Source of the DNA: Apricaphanius iberus | Taxonomy: Eukaryota; Chordata; Actinopteri; Cyprinodontiformes; Aphaniidae | Reading direction: 5' to 3' | Length of the DNA stretch: 64,000 nucleotides | NCBI GenBank assembly: GCA_028564705.1 | Contig: JAPXFQ010002641.1 | Coordinates: forward strand, 186,001 to 250,000 | Part shown: one piece after another, positions 46,981-59,190 of the stretch | How the letters are laid out: each line of letters begins with the position of its first letter | Numbering within the stretch: position 1 is the first letter of the stretch | Notes under the pieces: generated by a model | Databases searched by the model: none | Told to the model about the DNA's origin: nothing | What the model saw: only the letters and a program-made list of their open reading frames with translations | Position numbers and translations under genes: made by a program

Positions 46981-49121
46981 ATTGGACCCAGCGCCTGCCA
47001 TCTGCGTGTGTTTGTATGTTGGCCTATTGTACCAGGAAATGTGTTATATTAATGTGTGAAAGTGAATGAATGGGTGTTGAAATGAGTCTTTTGATATTTG
47101 GAAAGCACAGAAGGTCAGCCTGTTAGGCTGTCAAGGCCAATGCTGTTTCTTTGAAGAAAGTTTAGATTGAAGTTTGTTCTCACAGAACAACTTGGACCAC
47201 ATAGCTCAATAAAGCAAAAAAAATAAAAAAAAGCTTCTTTTTGTTCGAAATGAAATTGGATGCAGTTTTAAGTGATTTTATTAAAACAGAAAGCAGAGCC
47301 GAAGCACCACATTATATTTTTACGGGATGTGCTGTTAAATGGAAAGTATTGACAAAAATGAACTGTTGGTTTCCAGTCTTCTTTGCTTTTCTGGCTGTTT
47401 GCTTTTCATGTAAAAGCTATGTCCTTCCAGATGTTTGTGTAGAAAAAAACATGTTTGCTCTTCATACTGTCGAATTGTTAGAAGTCTGTTGATTGCATGA
47501 ATGAAAACTCTTAATTCTTCTCCTATTTTCTGTCTGTGAAAATCGAAAGAATGTGTGTTCTTAGTGGAAATATGTTCAGTTGAGCTGCTTGAGGTCAGTT
47601 GCATTTAAAATAAAACAAAAAGAGTTTGGTTTGTATAGCTTTTTCTCTTAAACCAAAGATAACATTTATATTTCTGTCCATAAAAACGACCACTGTTTTA
47701 ATAGTTGATTCATTTTTTTTGTATTCTTTATGCTTTTATTACATAACATATGAAACAGAACACATGGCAAAATCTACAGAATAAGGTCAAAAGTGTATTT
47801 TATTTACCCTAGAGAATCTAACTTTATACAGTACAAAAAACAAACAACATAATGAAGTAGACAGGAAATTATTTATTGAGGGCATTAATATTGCCCAGCT
47901 GCCTCAAATTGACATTTTAGACATAATAAAAACTAACTTGAAAACAACACACTGAATTTGTCTGTAGAAAGATTACAAAATCAATTGATATACTGAGGTT
48001 TTTGCATGTTATTGTATTATTGTTTCATATATCCATACACAGCGTGTTGCAATAGTGTTTGAGGTGCCACATGTCAGTCATATCTTTATAGGATTCTATT
48101 GATTCAAAAAGACATGTTTCCACTTCTATTGCACAGTTATTGTATTGTATATTTGTATCGTATATTTATTGTATATTATTATATATTGTTTATTACTTAT
48201 CATTGATATGAAGATTAGTCTGCAAATGAACTAAACTGTAGGCCATAGTTTGGTTCAAGAGGGAAATATAATTATCTTTTTATTCTTGTATGTGAACATG
48301 CATTTGACCTTCTCTGGGTAGAAATTGTAGTATTACCTGGTTCTTGTGTTTAAATGCTCTGATACAGAAAAATTTGAGGAAACCTGAATATTAAATAAGT
48401 CGGTCAATTTGAGTAGAACTTTTCAGAGACATTAAATTAAGTCCAAGAGTTCTTCACATCTTTTAAGACAATACAGTGTGAAAAGATAAATAAAACATCT
48501 ATAAATGATAAAGTAAACTAATAAATAACATACACTGTAAATAACATACAGCCAAACCGTATGCCCCAGTTGAGAAAAGCTATACTTAAGGATCTGAGGA
48601 ACTCCTGCTCTACTGACCAGCTGGGATCGGATCAGATCACTCAAAAGAAAACTTAATGGGACCTCTGGTAAGGATGTTAAAAAAGCCTTCACATAAGTAC
48701 ATTTTTTATTGCAGTAAATTACAACATTACTTAATCTTAGTTTTTCTATGCAGATGTATGAATCATTGCAGCATGCCGCATGTTGAAAACTGAAAATGAA
48801 AAAGAGAGCATCACTTGATTTCTGATTAATAACAATCTGGTAATTTGGGACTACTTGAAGAGCATTAAAGTAATATTCTCAGATGCTCATTTTTTTCTTA
48901 AATATGGAAAACGGGAGAAAACAATCATTTTAATTTTTTAACAATTAGACTTATAAAACAAGTGTTAACGAGGCAGAAAATAGTGTGACAGCAACTTTAG
49001 CTTGATATTTTTGGCAAAACTCACCCCAAGGGAAAAAATGGATACATTTGAATGCCAACTCATTGCTCCAGGCAGTGTTTCTTTTCTCTTCCAAAGTTCC
49101 TTGGAACCTTGCTAAAGTCCA
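46981..49121. other. AT-rich DNA, no gene seen
   Basis: No supported gene. Poly-A patches lie near 47216-47232. Frames of up to 89 codons (47241-47604) overlap on both strands without recognisable content. Confidence 0.55.
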
Positions 49122-49391
49122 GGGGTCTCATTTATAAAACATTGCGTAGAATCATTACTAGAAGTGTACGTATGACCAAAACAAAAAGTTTGCGTATGCC
49201 AAAAGGATTTCTGATTTATAAAACCATGCCTGCGCACAGTTGTAAGCAAATTTTTATAAATCACAGTCTTCTTGGAAGTTTGCGCACGTGAATTTAGCTC
49301 ATATCCAGCCCTGAACACGCCCAAATCTGGCTATAAAAGGTCAATGCAAAGCAGGACATGAATATTGATGCATATGAAGAAGAGGGGAAAT

Positions 49392-49860
49392 ATGGCAACA
49401 ACAAAAGAAAAACAAGAAGAGAAACTTTACGGAGATGGTGGTTGATGTGCTAGTGGGTGAAGTGGAGGCTGGAAGAGACACAGCAGCGGTTTCACAAATA
49501 AAAGGAAGAACTGCGAGTGGCAGCATGTGGCGTCTGCAGTGCAACTGACATCACGGTACCCGAAATTTAAAAAAAAAAGTGGTCGAGAAAAAAAGAAAAA
49601 AACTTGCCTCCCACCACCAGAGTGGGTCTGCTACTGGAGGGGGTACGTGTACACCTGAGCTGACACCACATTGGAATATATTTTAAGGAGACAGACTAAT
49701 ATGCCGTGTCTTTTCAGCTCTTAGGTGGCGAGGATTAGTAGGCTGAGGAAGATGTGGTTGCCCAGCGTCTAGTGACAGCCATTGGTACCTTAAATGATAA
49801 AATAAAAACATTTTTACATCCTGGCCGATCCTTGCTCCCTGGCTGAAGGCTTCCTGTTGA
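49392..49860 (+). pseudogene. Harbinger Myb/SANT-like protein remnant
   Basis: After an ATG at 49392 the sequence encodes, in two frames, NFTEMVVDVLVGEVEAG and then SSGFTNKRKNCEWQHVASAV and KFKKKSGREKK, the Myb/SANT-like DNA-binding module of Harbinger accessory proteins (helix one, then the NKRK...EW tryptophan helix, then the KKKW helix where Trp is changed). A frameshift near 49475 separates the first helix from the rest. A C-terminal stretch EDVVAQRLVTAIGTLNDK at about 49747 may be the oligomerisation tail. In active elements this protein carries the transposase to the nucleus and the transposon ends. It is not functional here. Confidence 0.65.
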
Positions 49861-49929
49861 GGAGGAGGCAGCTGTGGGTCGGGGTTCTCATGCTGGGGAG
49901 GTGGTAGGCCAGGAGGGAGGGGAATTTCC

Positions 49930-50125
49930 TCGGATGGGGCCCTTGTAGTAATATGGGTGCAGTCAATTGCGCCGATTATGTTTGGGAAACCGGACATTGC
50001 TGTAAATTGCATTTTAATTTAAACCTGCTCCCCGCAGTATATGGAAACGAGATGTATTGCCTGCTCATTTTAATGATCCCATCCAAGACTGCAGGCATTA
50101 TTGCGCTCAGGGACGCCAGATGATT
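49930..50125 (-). pseudogene. Harbinger DDE transposase fragment
   Basis: The minus-strand reading gives IMPAVLDGIIKMSRQYISFP, a stop, then FTAMSGFPNIIGAIDCTHI and TTRAPSE. GxIGAIDCTHI holds the first catalytic Asp of the Harbinger (HARBI1-type) DDE nuclease, and the FP...Y segment upstream is its usual partner. A 109-codon frame (49683-50012) continues past the motif, but its remainder is antisense to the Myb-like gene, so the coding end is a deletion junction at about 49930. The second Asp and the Glu are lost. The two genes of the element are convergent. Confidence 0.85.
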
Positions 50126-50639
50126 CAATTTATTAATTGGCACACAGTCCCGGCCCTTTTATCTGAGTTGAAGGTTTTGAGATAAATTTTATGTATCTAT
50201 TTTAATATTGAAACATTTTTTTAGAAGAGCTATAGCTCACTGCAAAGCTACAATATAGATATCGTTGCTGGCTTGGATGTTTATAATAACATGAATCCAT
50301 AATTAATGTTTGGTGTGAGGTGAAATGATATGTGTGAGAGGAGTAATATGCAGTCTGGCTGCAGTTCGCCACCTCACCAACTGCGTCATTGATTCCCCCC
50401 TGTCTCCAAAATGTCTGTACGCACAGGTCAGAGTTGGCGTACAGGTGCGCACATTTTCCCGTCAAATTTGATTTTTATGAATCACAACTTTTGCTTTGAA
50501 AGTGGCGTACGCCAGTTTCAAGCCCCGTTTTGTGCGTACGCAACGTTTATAAATGAGACCCCTGGGCAGTGTGATATCTTTACAAACCAGGACATTCTAA
50601 ACATACATTATTTGGTTGTGCCAGAAAACTAATGCATGG

Positions 50640-50845
50640 GTGATCACAACTTTCCTTTCACCAGCCCAAGATATTGCCAACTAGGCTAAAAATGGTCCAC
50701 CAAAGACATATTCGCCTTCTTACACGGCCATCTAAGTCCCCAGACCTAAATTGTCTTTGAAAACTTGTTGAGGTGAGGTGAAGTTTGGTGACCATGAGAG
50801 GACCCGTGACCTGAGGAATGGTCAAAGATCGCCCATTTGCAAGAT

Positions 50846-50848
<3 letters not shown>
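50640..50848 (+). pseudogene. Tc1/mariner transposase C-terminal fragment
   Basis: TRPSKSPDLN at about 50722-50751 matches the conserved (W)PSKSPDLNPIE block next to the third catalytic residue of Tc1/mariner transposases. After a frameshift it continues ENLL..GEV and later PEEWSKIA, which fits the C-terminal helices. The fragment is about 200 bases, ends at a TA microsatellite and begins about 80 bases after the Harbinger element. It belongs to a different Tc1 family from the copies at 8270 and 32281. Confidence 0.6.

Positions 50849-50879
<31 letters not shown>
50849..50879. repeat. (TA)n microsatellite
   Basis: About 15 TA units following the Tc1 fragment. Tc1 elements target TA, so the association may not be accidental. 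Confidence 0.95.
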
Positions 50880-50883
<4 letters not shown>

Positions 50884-53880
50884 AGCTTCTGCTGCTACAA
50901 TTAAAGTTAACTGTTTCTACTTAATTTAACAAATTTGACCCTTGATGGCAGTAAAACATTGGGAGTCTTATTTATGTTTGCTTTCCTTCAGTATGGTTAC
51001 TTATGCCATAAATGTTCATGACATTACCATTTTAAAACACTTTTCTATGTTTACCTTTGCTTGGTAATAGTTTAAAACAAAAATCATGCTACTTTTCTAA
51101 TTCCACATAGACAGAGAAACTGTTCTAAATCCGTAAATTGTTTCCCCAGTGTGAATAGTGCTAGCACCCTCTATCATCTCACTGATGGAACACATACAGC
51201 AACTTGTCATTACACATAACACTTTGGAATGAATCTCAGCAAAGCAAAAGGGATGTATATCTTGTCTGTCCACCCACACCCGAATAAAGATGTCCAGTTA
51301 CATCATAGTAACTGGCAGATCAGTTGACACAAGTTTTGAAGTGTTAGTGTTGGCAGATAATGTCTGTTCTGCACTGCTCTTTTAGTCACAGATGGACATC
51401 AAACTGCAAATAACACATAACTAGACCTTATTCCTTTATGCATTACTTAGCTGAGTTTGCAAATAAACCTCCACAGTATTTATACAGCAGAGAAAAGGAA
51501 GTTGTTTCTTACTGTCTCCCATGCTTTGCAAAGAACACACACATTTGAATATGAAAGTAAATGTATTTTGAATTGAACTGACGTTGCTAAAGCATATCAT
51601 CCTGGGCGTTTTCTGATCGTTACCAAATAAGAGCAGTTTTAATCGAAATTTAAATACTCTACCAAGTTTTCTATTACTGCAAAAATACAATGTTTTCATT
51701 GATATATTTGAAAAGCTGCAAAACTGCTGATACAGAGAAGGATTGTTTCCCACCCAAAATCCAATTTATTAATGACTGATTAAACAACTTTGGCACTTGG
51801 TTGAAGGGCATGTATCATCGTTTTCCTTCAACTTTTTCTTTAGAATTGTATTCCATCTTGTAATTCATGATGGTGACACACATTTCCTTATTCAAAATCA
51901 ATTAATTTAACAAAGAAAAATGAAAGCCATAAAGAATACATCTAAAAATTATTTTAGACTGACTATCTGAGACAAAAATAGTGATAACAAAGGCTGCAGC
52001 TTAAATATGAGCTCATAAAACAAAGATGTACGTATAAAGGGATTTGTAGGTGCAAGTTGGGAGAACAAACTAAGATTCTGGCAGGATTCATGTCAATATT
52101 ATAACTGGACCTTTCTGAGAAGCACTTTCACTGTGATTCATATTGGTATTAACTGACCCATCCATTTTTCCCAAAACTTGTTTTATCAGTAATTAGAAGG
52201 TGCTGAAGGTCTCACTTTTTTTTTTTTTTTTGCACATAATCAGATAATGTTTGGCTTGTGATAGTTGAACTATGCCACAGTAATACAACTCTCAAAGCAT
52301 TATGCGAACAAATCTATTAAAACATTTATAAGTGAGCTTTCCTACATCAATAAAACATTTTTCATGAAAATAGCTAATGTTACAACTTTAGTGATTGTAA
52401 GAAGAGTCGTAATAAAGATTTTTCATTTACTTGCCTCATAATGAATGCAAACAAGTTGTTATGCCTGGTAAGGTAGGTGTTGTCAACAAAGTTCCAAACA
52501 TTCCAAACATTTAATTTATTGCTGAAAGATACATTTTTACCAACAAAAACACTTAATTTTGGGTGTGCAGCGATAGGCCGTTGCATTCCAGGGTCTCACA
52601 CATCATCCATATAAGGCAGTGACTTCCTATTTTAAAGAAGTGTGGATCAAAGAGCTTATTTGAAATCAGTAAAGTACATTTTAAAATTATGTATTTGCCT
52701 TAAAAAAGGTGAAAGCATATGGTTATGTTTTGAGGTTTATGCTTTTAAGATTTTGTGTTATGACTCTAAAACTGTTTTAATTTTGAAACATGAAATCAAA
52801 ATGGTGACAGTTTGGACTGGATGCATCATGCAGGAGTGATAATAAAAGGATTCAGTCTATGAACAAACCTCACCAACCATCTTTTATCAAGTTTTCTCTC
52901 GTTATTGAAAAGGAAATTTGGCTACTAGAAAATAAAATAAACAGGATAAAGAACTGGAAATTTGTTTTATAAAAATGTATGTGCTGTACTTTATCACAAG
53001 TATTTACAGACAGACTGTGCATGGTATTAATGGCATCACAACCACAAAAGCAGGTACTTGAGACAAAGGGGATAGTATTTTTGTACAGTTTACGGTAATT
53101 ATATATTGTTTTATTAATTACTCTGTGTCAAAACATTGACATGGAAAAACAATGAACACATAACATGAACCAAACCAACCAAAAGTAAAAAAAGGGGACT
53201 TTATTTTTGTATGAGGTTTAATTACTATCGAAAAAAAGCAGAAGCACAAAATTGGTATAGTCCCACACAATACTTCTCAATGATCTCTATCCTCTTAGTA
53301 TTATTAATCACAATATAGTCAAGACTAGTAAAACAAATTGTTTACTTTTTAACTTTTTCTATTTTCGTTCAACACCAACTTTTTTAGAAATGGCAGTGAG
53401 CAGTTTCCCTATTAATCCGCAACCATATGTTTTTTTATGAACTTCAAATTAAAACACCTTTAATTTTTCATACATCAACCTCAGCTCAATTATAGTATGT
53501 TGAAGTTATCTACTAAAACTTGCTAAGCAAATCATCAATGTTTGAGAGTCAAGACAATGGGAATCTGCATTTCTAAATACTTCACATGATCTCTGCCAGT
53601 CTCTGTCTGGGGAGATGGGAGGCTGTGAAGGAGAGCACAGAACAAACAGAAAGAAAAGGAGTCTAAGGAGAGAATGAGCTACTGTACTACATGGTGCTGT
53701 AGTGACAGATAAGTGTTTTTCTGGTGTGCAAGATTAAAAGACTATGGTCTTCAGATGAATGTATTAACATTTTATGAGGAAAATCAGGGAATGGCAATTT
53801 CTTCGCTTGCATAAATAATGAGCAGGTTTAATATGACTGCCTGGTTGGGAGTCTCCCCTGACATATGTGAAATTGAATGG
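50880..53880. other. AT-rich DNA, no gene seen
   Basis: No supported gene. A poly-T run lies at about 52217-52231. The longest frame (105 codons, minus, 51436-51753) has no domain and ordinary AT-rich composition. Confidence 0.55.
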
Positions 53881-53883
53881 GAT

Positions 53884-53885
53884 GC

Positions 53886-53919
<34 letters not shown>

Positions 53920-54080
53920 CTTGCCAAATGTGTGTAAATAGAGGTAACAATGAGTGTGTTTGCATGAGGACGAATGAGGGGTGCACGCTGCAGTGAACAG
54001 TTGGGGTTTGGCTGGTTTATATTTATGTTGTGCATTCGGTAATGGTGTGTGTGTTTGTGCGTGTGTGTGTTTGTGTGTAC
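53884..54080. repeat. two (TG)n microsatellites
   Basis: A pure TG run at about 53885-53912 ends in CGCGCAC, and a second, interrupted TG/TTTG run lies at about 54042-54078. His-Thr repeats in a minus frame here are artefacts. Confidence 0.95.
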
Positions 54081-55440
54081 AGGCAGGACACTAATGACTA
54101 GATCGCTGGCACTTACACTAGAACATTACACACATGTACATACAAACAGGAGCACACAAGCACCTTGATAAAATGTGCAATTAGGAGCTGTTAAGCTGCA
54201 AATTAGACTGTGCAATGCCTTCCAGATTGCAGTTTCCAGAAGGCTTACCTAGGTGAACCATCTTTTTTGGTGACTTTTGGATGTTTTTTGGCTGTATTTG
54301 TTGTTCAAAAAAATTTCCTTTTAAAGACCACAGTGAGATGTCCTTAGCAAATAAATAAATTTGATATTATATTGTAAAAGTTGGACAAAATAAAAGCTGT
54401 CCACTTGTTAAACATGGTATTTTTAAATAGATGAAGTGAAAGAAAATATGAGAAAAAGCAATTATGTGTAGATGTGTCTTTCATTGTTCTGTCCTTGACA
54501 TTGAAGTTTTTTAAGTTATTGCCGTCAAACAGAATGTTAAATCTCATACTCTCCAAGCAGTTAATGACATTTACCAGCGCTACATAAAACACCCAGTGAT
54601 TGAAAAGTAAAAAGATGGTAACAAAACAGACATTGAAAAATCTCCATCCTGTTATAAAAGGTGGTTTTTAACCTTTGCCAATGAAGAATACTTGGAATTC
54701 AAGGATGGCAACAATCTGGTGTCAAGGGTGACACGGTAGTGGTACAAAACATAACAATGTGCTGAAGTGAATGCCTGTGCCACATAAAAACCGAGCAAAT
54801 TAATAACTTCACATCTTTTGTAAAGGCAGGAAAAGAAAAATGTATTATGTGAGGAGTTTCACATAGATTCCTTTAAAAAAAATGACCAGAGTTTGTTTTC
54901 TTTAGGTAAATATGCTGTAGGTCAGCATGTGAGAAGCTTTTGCCTAGATTAAGAAAAACATTTGGTGGCATATGAAGAGCATTGCTTTTGATAATCTCCT
55001 TTCTATGAATGGGTTGAAATAAAAACTTAATTAAATAAATAGAGAAAATGTATACCATCCCAGGCCTTGAAAAGCATGTATCTCTTTTTCCTCAGGTGTA
55101 GTTCCCTGAACAATTGCAAAAAGGTGAATCCATTTCTCACATTTGGACCAATCAGGAATACTTCCACTTCATAAAATACGTGCAAAGGCAAATATTTTTT
55201 ACCAGTTGTTACACCCCGGTAGAGCTAGGATTTTAAGGAGTTAAATAAAAAGCTGTAAACACATGTTGCATTAGAGGTGTACATATATTTAATAAGGAAA
55301 AATTGTCCAAAAAAATATAAAGAATGATAATCAAAGATACCAAACATTTAAAAAGACAAACCTAAGCCCCAAAATGGAGGCTAAGAGAAGCTTTAAATTA
55401 AAAAACAGGGGCAAAAAAAAATCCAGTTCTAACAGTAGCT
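54081..55440. other. AT-rich DNA, no gene seen
   Basis: Nothing recognised. Confidence 0.55.
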
Positions 55441-55625
55441 CATTATCTAATACCTTACAAATGATCAGGTAATGACATACTAAACAATTATAAATCTATT
55501 TGTAAATGTCATTAAAAGTCTTTATAAATGAATGGTACATCATTATCTAATACATTGTAAACGATCTGTTAATGACATACTAAGCACTTATAAATGTTTA
55601 ATGACGAAACATTATTATAAAGTGT
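55441..55625. repeat. 100-bp tandem duplication, MITE-like end
   Basis: CATTATCTAATAC at 55441 recurs at 55541, and both are followed by related TAATGACATACTAA and TTATAAAT words, giving a period of 100 bases and two diverged units. The right side ends ACATTATTATAAAGTGTTAC, a motif seen at the end of a common fish DNA repeat. The mirrored left end was not found. Confidence 0.6.
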
Positions 55626-55689
55626 TACCCAAATACTCTTAATAAAAAAAGTATACATTCTCTACTGAACTTAGGCCGGGTAAAAAGAG

Positions 55690-56190
55690 TAATGTAGCCC
55701 ATAGTAACTCTGGAGGAGCTGTATAGAGCCCCATTTATGCATAAGGGACAGAAAGAGAGTTGTTGTTCAAGCAAAGCCATCCATAACATTTTGTGAGGAG
55801 AAAAGCGAGGCTGCTTTCACATGGGAAGTGGTTGGTGCTGCATTGCACTTTATAAACCGTTTATGGAGTACTTGTTGTTTGACGAGTGGGGTTGTGCTTT
55901 ACTTGGTTAATGGAGAGTGCAACACCTATAGCAAGTCACCCTTCACATAAGAATCTGTGGCTTGACCATTTTTGAGTTGTTTTGGGAAGAAGAATTGGCT
56001 GAAGAATATCAGTCATATACAGACCATTTATCTGTCAAAAATGTTGAAGAGCATGTAATATTTATTTCCATTTTTCCATGTGTTGGTGTATTATATGCAA
56101 TTATAACATAATAAATTGAATTTTTTTATTGTAAGATGGCATAATGTGGAAGTGTTCATGGACCGCGCATACTTTGGCTAGGCACTGTAT
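55690..56190 (+). mobile_element. Tc1 remnant with 3' terminus
   Basis: TAACTCTGGAGGAGCTGTAT at about 55704 matches the middle of a Tc1 transposase gene, and the far side ends AAGATGGCATAATGTGGAAG then CTTTGGCTAGGCACTGTAT, the typical 3' end, at 56190. Most coding sequence between is deleted or unrecognisable. All frames are interrupted. Confidence 0.6.
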
Positions 56191-57180
56191 ACACTTTTGC
56201 ATTCGTATTGATACAGCAAAAAAGAACAGCTGAAAATTACATTAATACAATAGCTGCACCGAATAGGAAAAGATTTAATAAAAAGTGTGATCAAAGTTGA
56301 AAATCATGTGCAAAATGTGAATTTAGTTAAACTGACAAGGTTTTTTCATCTTGAACTGCTCAAAAAAAGATGGCATGAAGACCATTTTGGTGCCATTAGT
56401 TGTGCTATGAAAGGGCATACATCATTCTTTTTGCAATGCAATAATTCAGTGCATAGCTTCCTGGATTATAGAGCTTCTCTATTGATGTAGGCTCCCCATG
56501 AGTATGTCTGATGAGAGAGAAGGGTCAAGTCAAGTTTAGACTAATAGCCTAGTTTTCAAGTGAAAAGGAGCAAGAAAAGTTTAAAATGAGAGATCTTTCA
56601 CTTTGCTCCACCATCATGAAATATCCCAGGACATAAGCATAAAGGTCAGCTTATTATTGTGTTATGCATTTGCGAACGCATCTTGGCGTTTATATTTGAA
56701 CTCTTAAGATTTTTACCCGGGCAGGGACAGAATGGTAGTACCCTTTATAATACAGAGGGGATCTGTGTGACTCTGACCTACTGTGATGAAGTATGAATGC
56801 TATGCCCCCTGAGAAGACTGGAAACACAAAGAAACAGCTCAAAGTAGAACATGACTTTGGCAGGTCATTAACAACACGGAGCTCTGTGCTCCTGCTGTGA
56901 GTAACTTGGCTAACGGGTCTTTTTTTGACTGGCTGTGTACCATAAAAGAGATTCAGAGTACTGTGGCAGACACCTTTGTATTATTATTGGCTTAAAAACA
57001 AGTGGTAGGACATTAAGCAACTAAATCCAATGTATTTCCCGTGTATATTTTTAAATCAAACACATCCCATTGGTAAAAAGTTAAGGAACATAAAAGAAGG
57101 TACCTCTAGCCAGTGAAACAAAACAAATTTTAATAAAATCCACTGGTTGTAAAATGCTAAAAATCCAGAGTAGTAATGCC
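56191..57180. other. unique DNA, no gene seen
   Basis: No supported gene. A 67-codon frame at 56287 is unremarkable. Confidence 0.5.
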
Positions 57181-57440
57181 ATAAAAAAGGCAGGGCTAGA
57201 AATGGACATTACGAACACTTATCCCCTCCACCTACCCTGCTAACCCCACCTCAGAGCCATCACCACCATGAAAGACTTAACACACAGCACCCCGCTCCTC
57301 ACCCCACACTTATGAGGACCTCATATCACCTTCTCCCACCACAACCTTTCACATTCATGAAATAGATGCAAAAAAAAGTATGGGCCCGAATGCCGGTAAA
57401 GCCCTCGGCCCAGATGGTGTGTCTCCTCCCAATCTGAAAT
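57181..57440 (+). pseudogene. LINE reverse transcriptase N-terminal scrap
   Basis: NAGKALGPDGVS at about 57389-57424 is the conserved entry motif of LINE reverse transcriptases (KAxGPDG). The preceding Pro/His-rich coding-like sequence fits the linker between endonuclease and reverse transcriptase. The frame stops soon after, and sequence beyond 57445 belongs to a different repeat. Confidence 0.55.
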
Positions 57441-57444
57441 ATTA

Positions 57445-57660
57445 GGCATGTTTCCACTATCGGAACTTCAGGGTCATTTGACCGGAACTTTCCGAATCCA
57501 GCGTGTCTCCACTTCAATAGGTAGGACTGAAAGGGTCATTTTTGAGGCTATTTCATGAACCAATAGAATACCTGACTAGGTGTATGTACACGGAAATGGC
57601 CCAATCTAGTCAGCAACAAGCTCTGTTTATTCCATGTGGATCTCTTGTTATTTCTGCTGC
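57445..57660 (+). mobile_element. DNA-transposon-like left end
   Basis: GGCATGTTTCCACTATCGGA followed by GGGTCATTTGACCGGAACTT and GTGTCTCCACTTCAATAGGT is the style of a common fish TIR-element start (GGC..TTTCCACT). The opposite end was not located. It directly abuts the LINE scrap. Confidence 0.35.
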
Positions 57661-59190
57661 TCTGGGGCCTTTTTGCACTGATCAGTGATATTACTTGCTG
57701 CTGAAACATTCACAGTTTGTGTATGTCTTTAGATGATACATGATATAGGACACATGCAGATTTCTGATTGCTTAACTACAAAATACTGGGGGCGTGGTGG
57801 TGTAATCAAAGGTCGCGAAGAGTGCAACCGAAATTCTCTCTCCAGTGAGAAATTTGCTGGGTGCTGTGTCAATGTGTATTTAACTCTTCATTCATTCAGA
57901 TTTGGTTTTAAAGCATCATTATAATTATGTGCTTCATATAATAGTACAAAACCAGTAATCCTGTGTGTAATTAGACACTGAGCATCGCCATACTACCAAA
58001 ATGATATGATACTTGTTTCGCCTGCAAAGATTCGACCGTGGGATTGGTGGTTGAATCAGGCTCATATCAATGCATCAAATGTTCGACTATTCGAGGTCAC
58101 TCCTAGACTGAACAAAACATCACTAACTGCGACACCAAAGTTGAAGTCAGTTGGTCCGTGGGTCTAATTTGCTGGTTTTTATCCCGGGTGTAGTAGTTAA
58201 GCCTTGATGTGGAGAATCACTTAGTTTATATGATGCCAGTGATAATTTTTACAAGGACAACATAAAAAGGAGAAGGCATGGGCCGAAATATCTGCAGTTC
58301 TGGGAGTAGATGTTGAGTTTATGATACTTATTAACATAGTTACCCCCCCCACATGTTACCCTTTAAGTTGTGGAAGTTCAAATCTCCAGTTATTCTGTGA
58401 TCTCCCAGGACCAGCTTGGAGGAACGCTTGCATGAGTGATTCGCGTCTTAAATGCTCCTGGTGGTAGCATTGATTTTGCGAGTAAAACTGAATATTACAT
58501 CACACGCCGCTTACGCATCCAGTGAAAAAGCAGGGGTAAGATTGTTCCCATCACCTGCTCTGTTTCAGTCATATAGCCCTGTGTTGTTTTTCCCACTTGT
58601 CTGTTTTTGCATTGATCATCACCTGCACTCATGTATATATCAATCTGTTTATAAGCTTTTATTCTTATTTATTGCATGCCTAGAAGTGTTTGTCTTATCA
58701 TATATTTCCACAAAGTACTGCAGCAATATCCTAATGATGGGAATCTTTTCACACATATGGCATTAAAACCTTTCTGATTCTGATGTTTTCATTTTAGACA
58801 AAGTATGTCCTATCAAAACTCGACTAGCTCCATCCTCAAAGCCTTCCCTTTGGATAAATGACATGAGTCGCAGTTTTAAGCAATCTTTTAGAAAACCTGA
58901 GTGCTTTTTTTGCAGTTTCATCTGCTTTATTGAAAATATGTTTCAGATTCTTTGATAAATTTGTTAGACATACAAGGGCTATATACTCCATATACTATAT
59001 ATATTCCAATTTGATTTAAAAGAACAGAGGTTTTCCTAAGATGTTATCAAAACACCATTCATAATATTGTTATTGCAGCATTCTGCTATCCCTATCTTCT
59101 CAAATTAGGACTGTGAAAAATTCTTGGCCTTTTGTGTAGACAAAGCCAGAAGAGTGACGTGTATGAAGAGTATGATGATGGCTATTTATT
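57661..59190. other. AT-rich DNA, no gene seen
   Basis: No supported gene. The 104-codon plus frame at 58452-58766 has scattered hydrophobic stretches but no domain or splice context. Confidence 0.5.

Larger units (their letters stand above)
49122..50562. mobile_element. PIF/Harbinger transposon, internally deleted
   Basis: Terminal repeats GGGGTCTCATTTATAAAACA (left) and GGGGTCTCATTTATAAACGT (right, reversed) are nearly identical and extend into GTTGCGTA-type subterminal words that recur inside both ends (GTACGTATG, TTGCGTATGCC; GCGTACGCCAG, GTGCGTACGCAAC). The base-pair complement CCA/TGG flanks them, so the exact target duplication is unclear. Inside are a Myb/SANT-like gene remnant on the plus strand and a transposase 5' fragment on the minus strand, the two proteins Harbinger elements use for DNA binding and cutting. 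At 1.44 kb it is shorter than autonomous copies. Confidence 0.9.

Noticed and set aside
53784..54035. Minus frame with His-Thr repeats
   Set aside because: It is created by the TG microsatellite.
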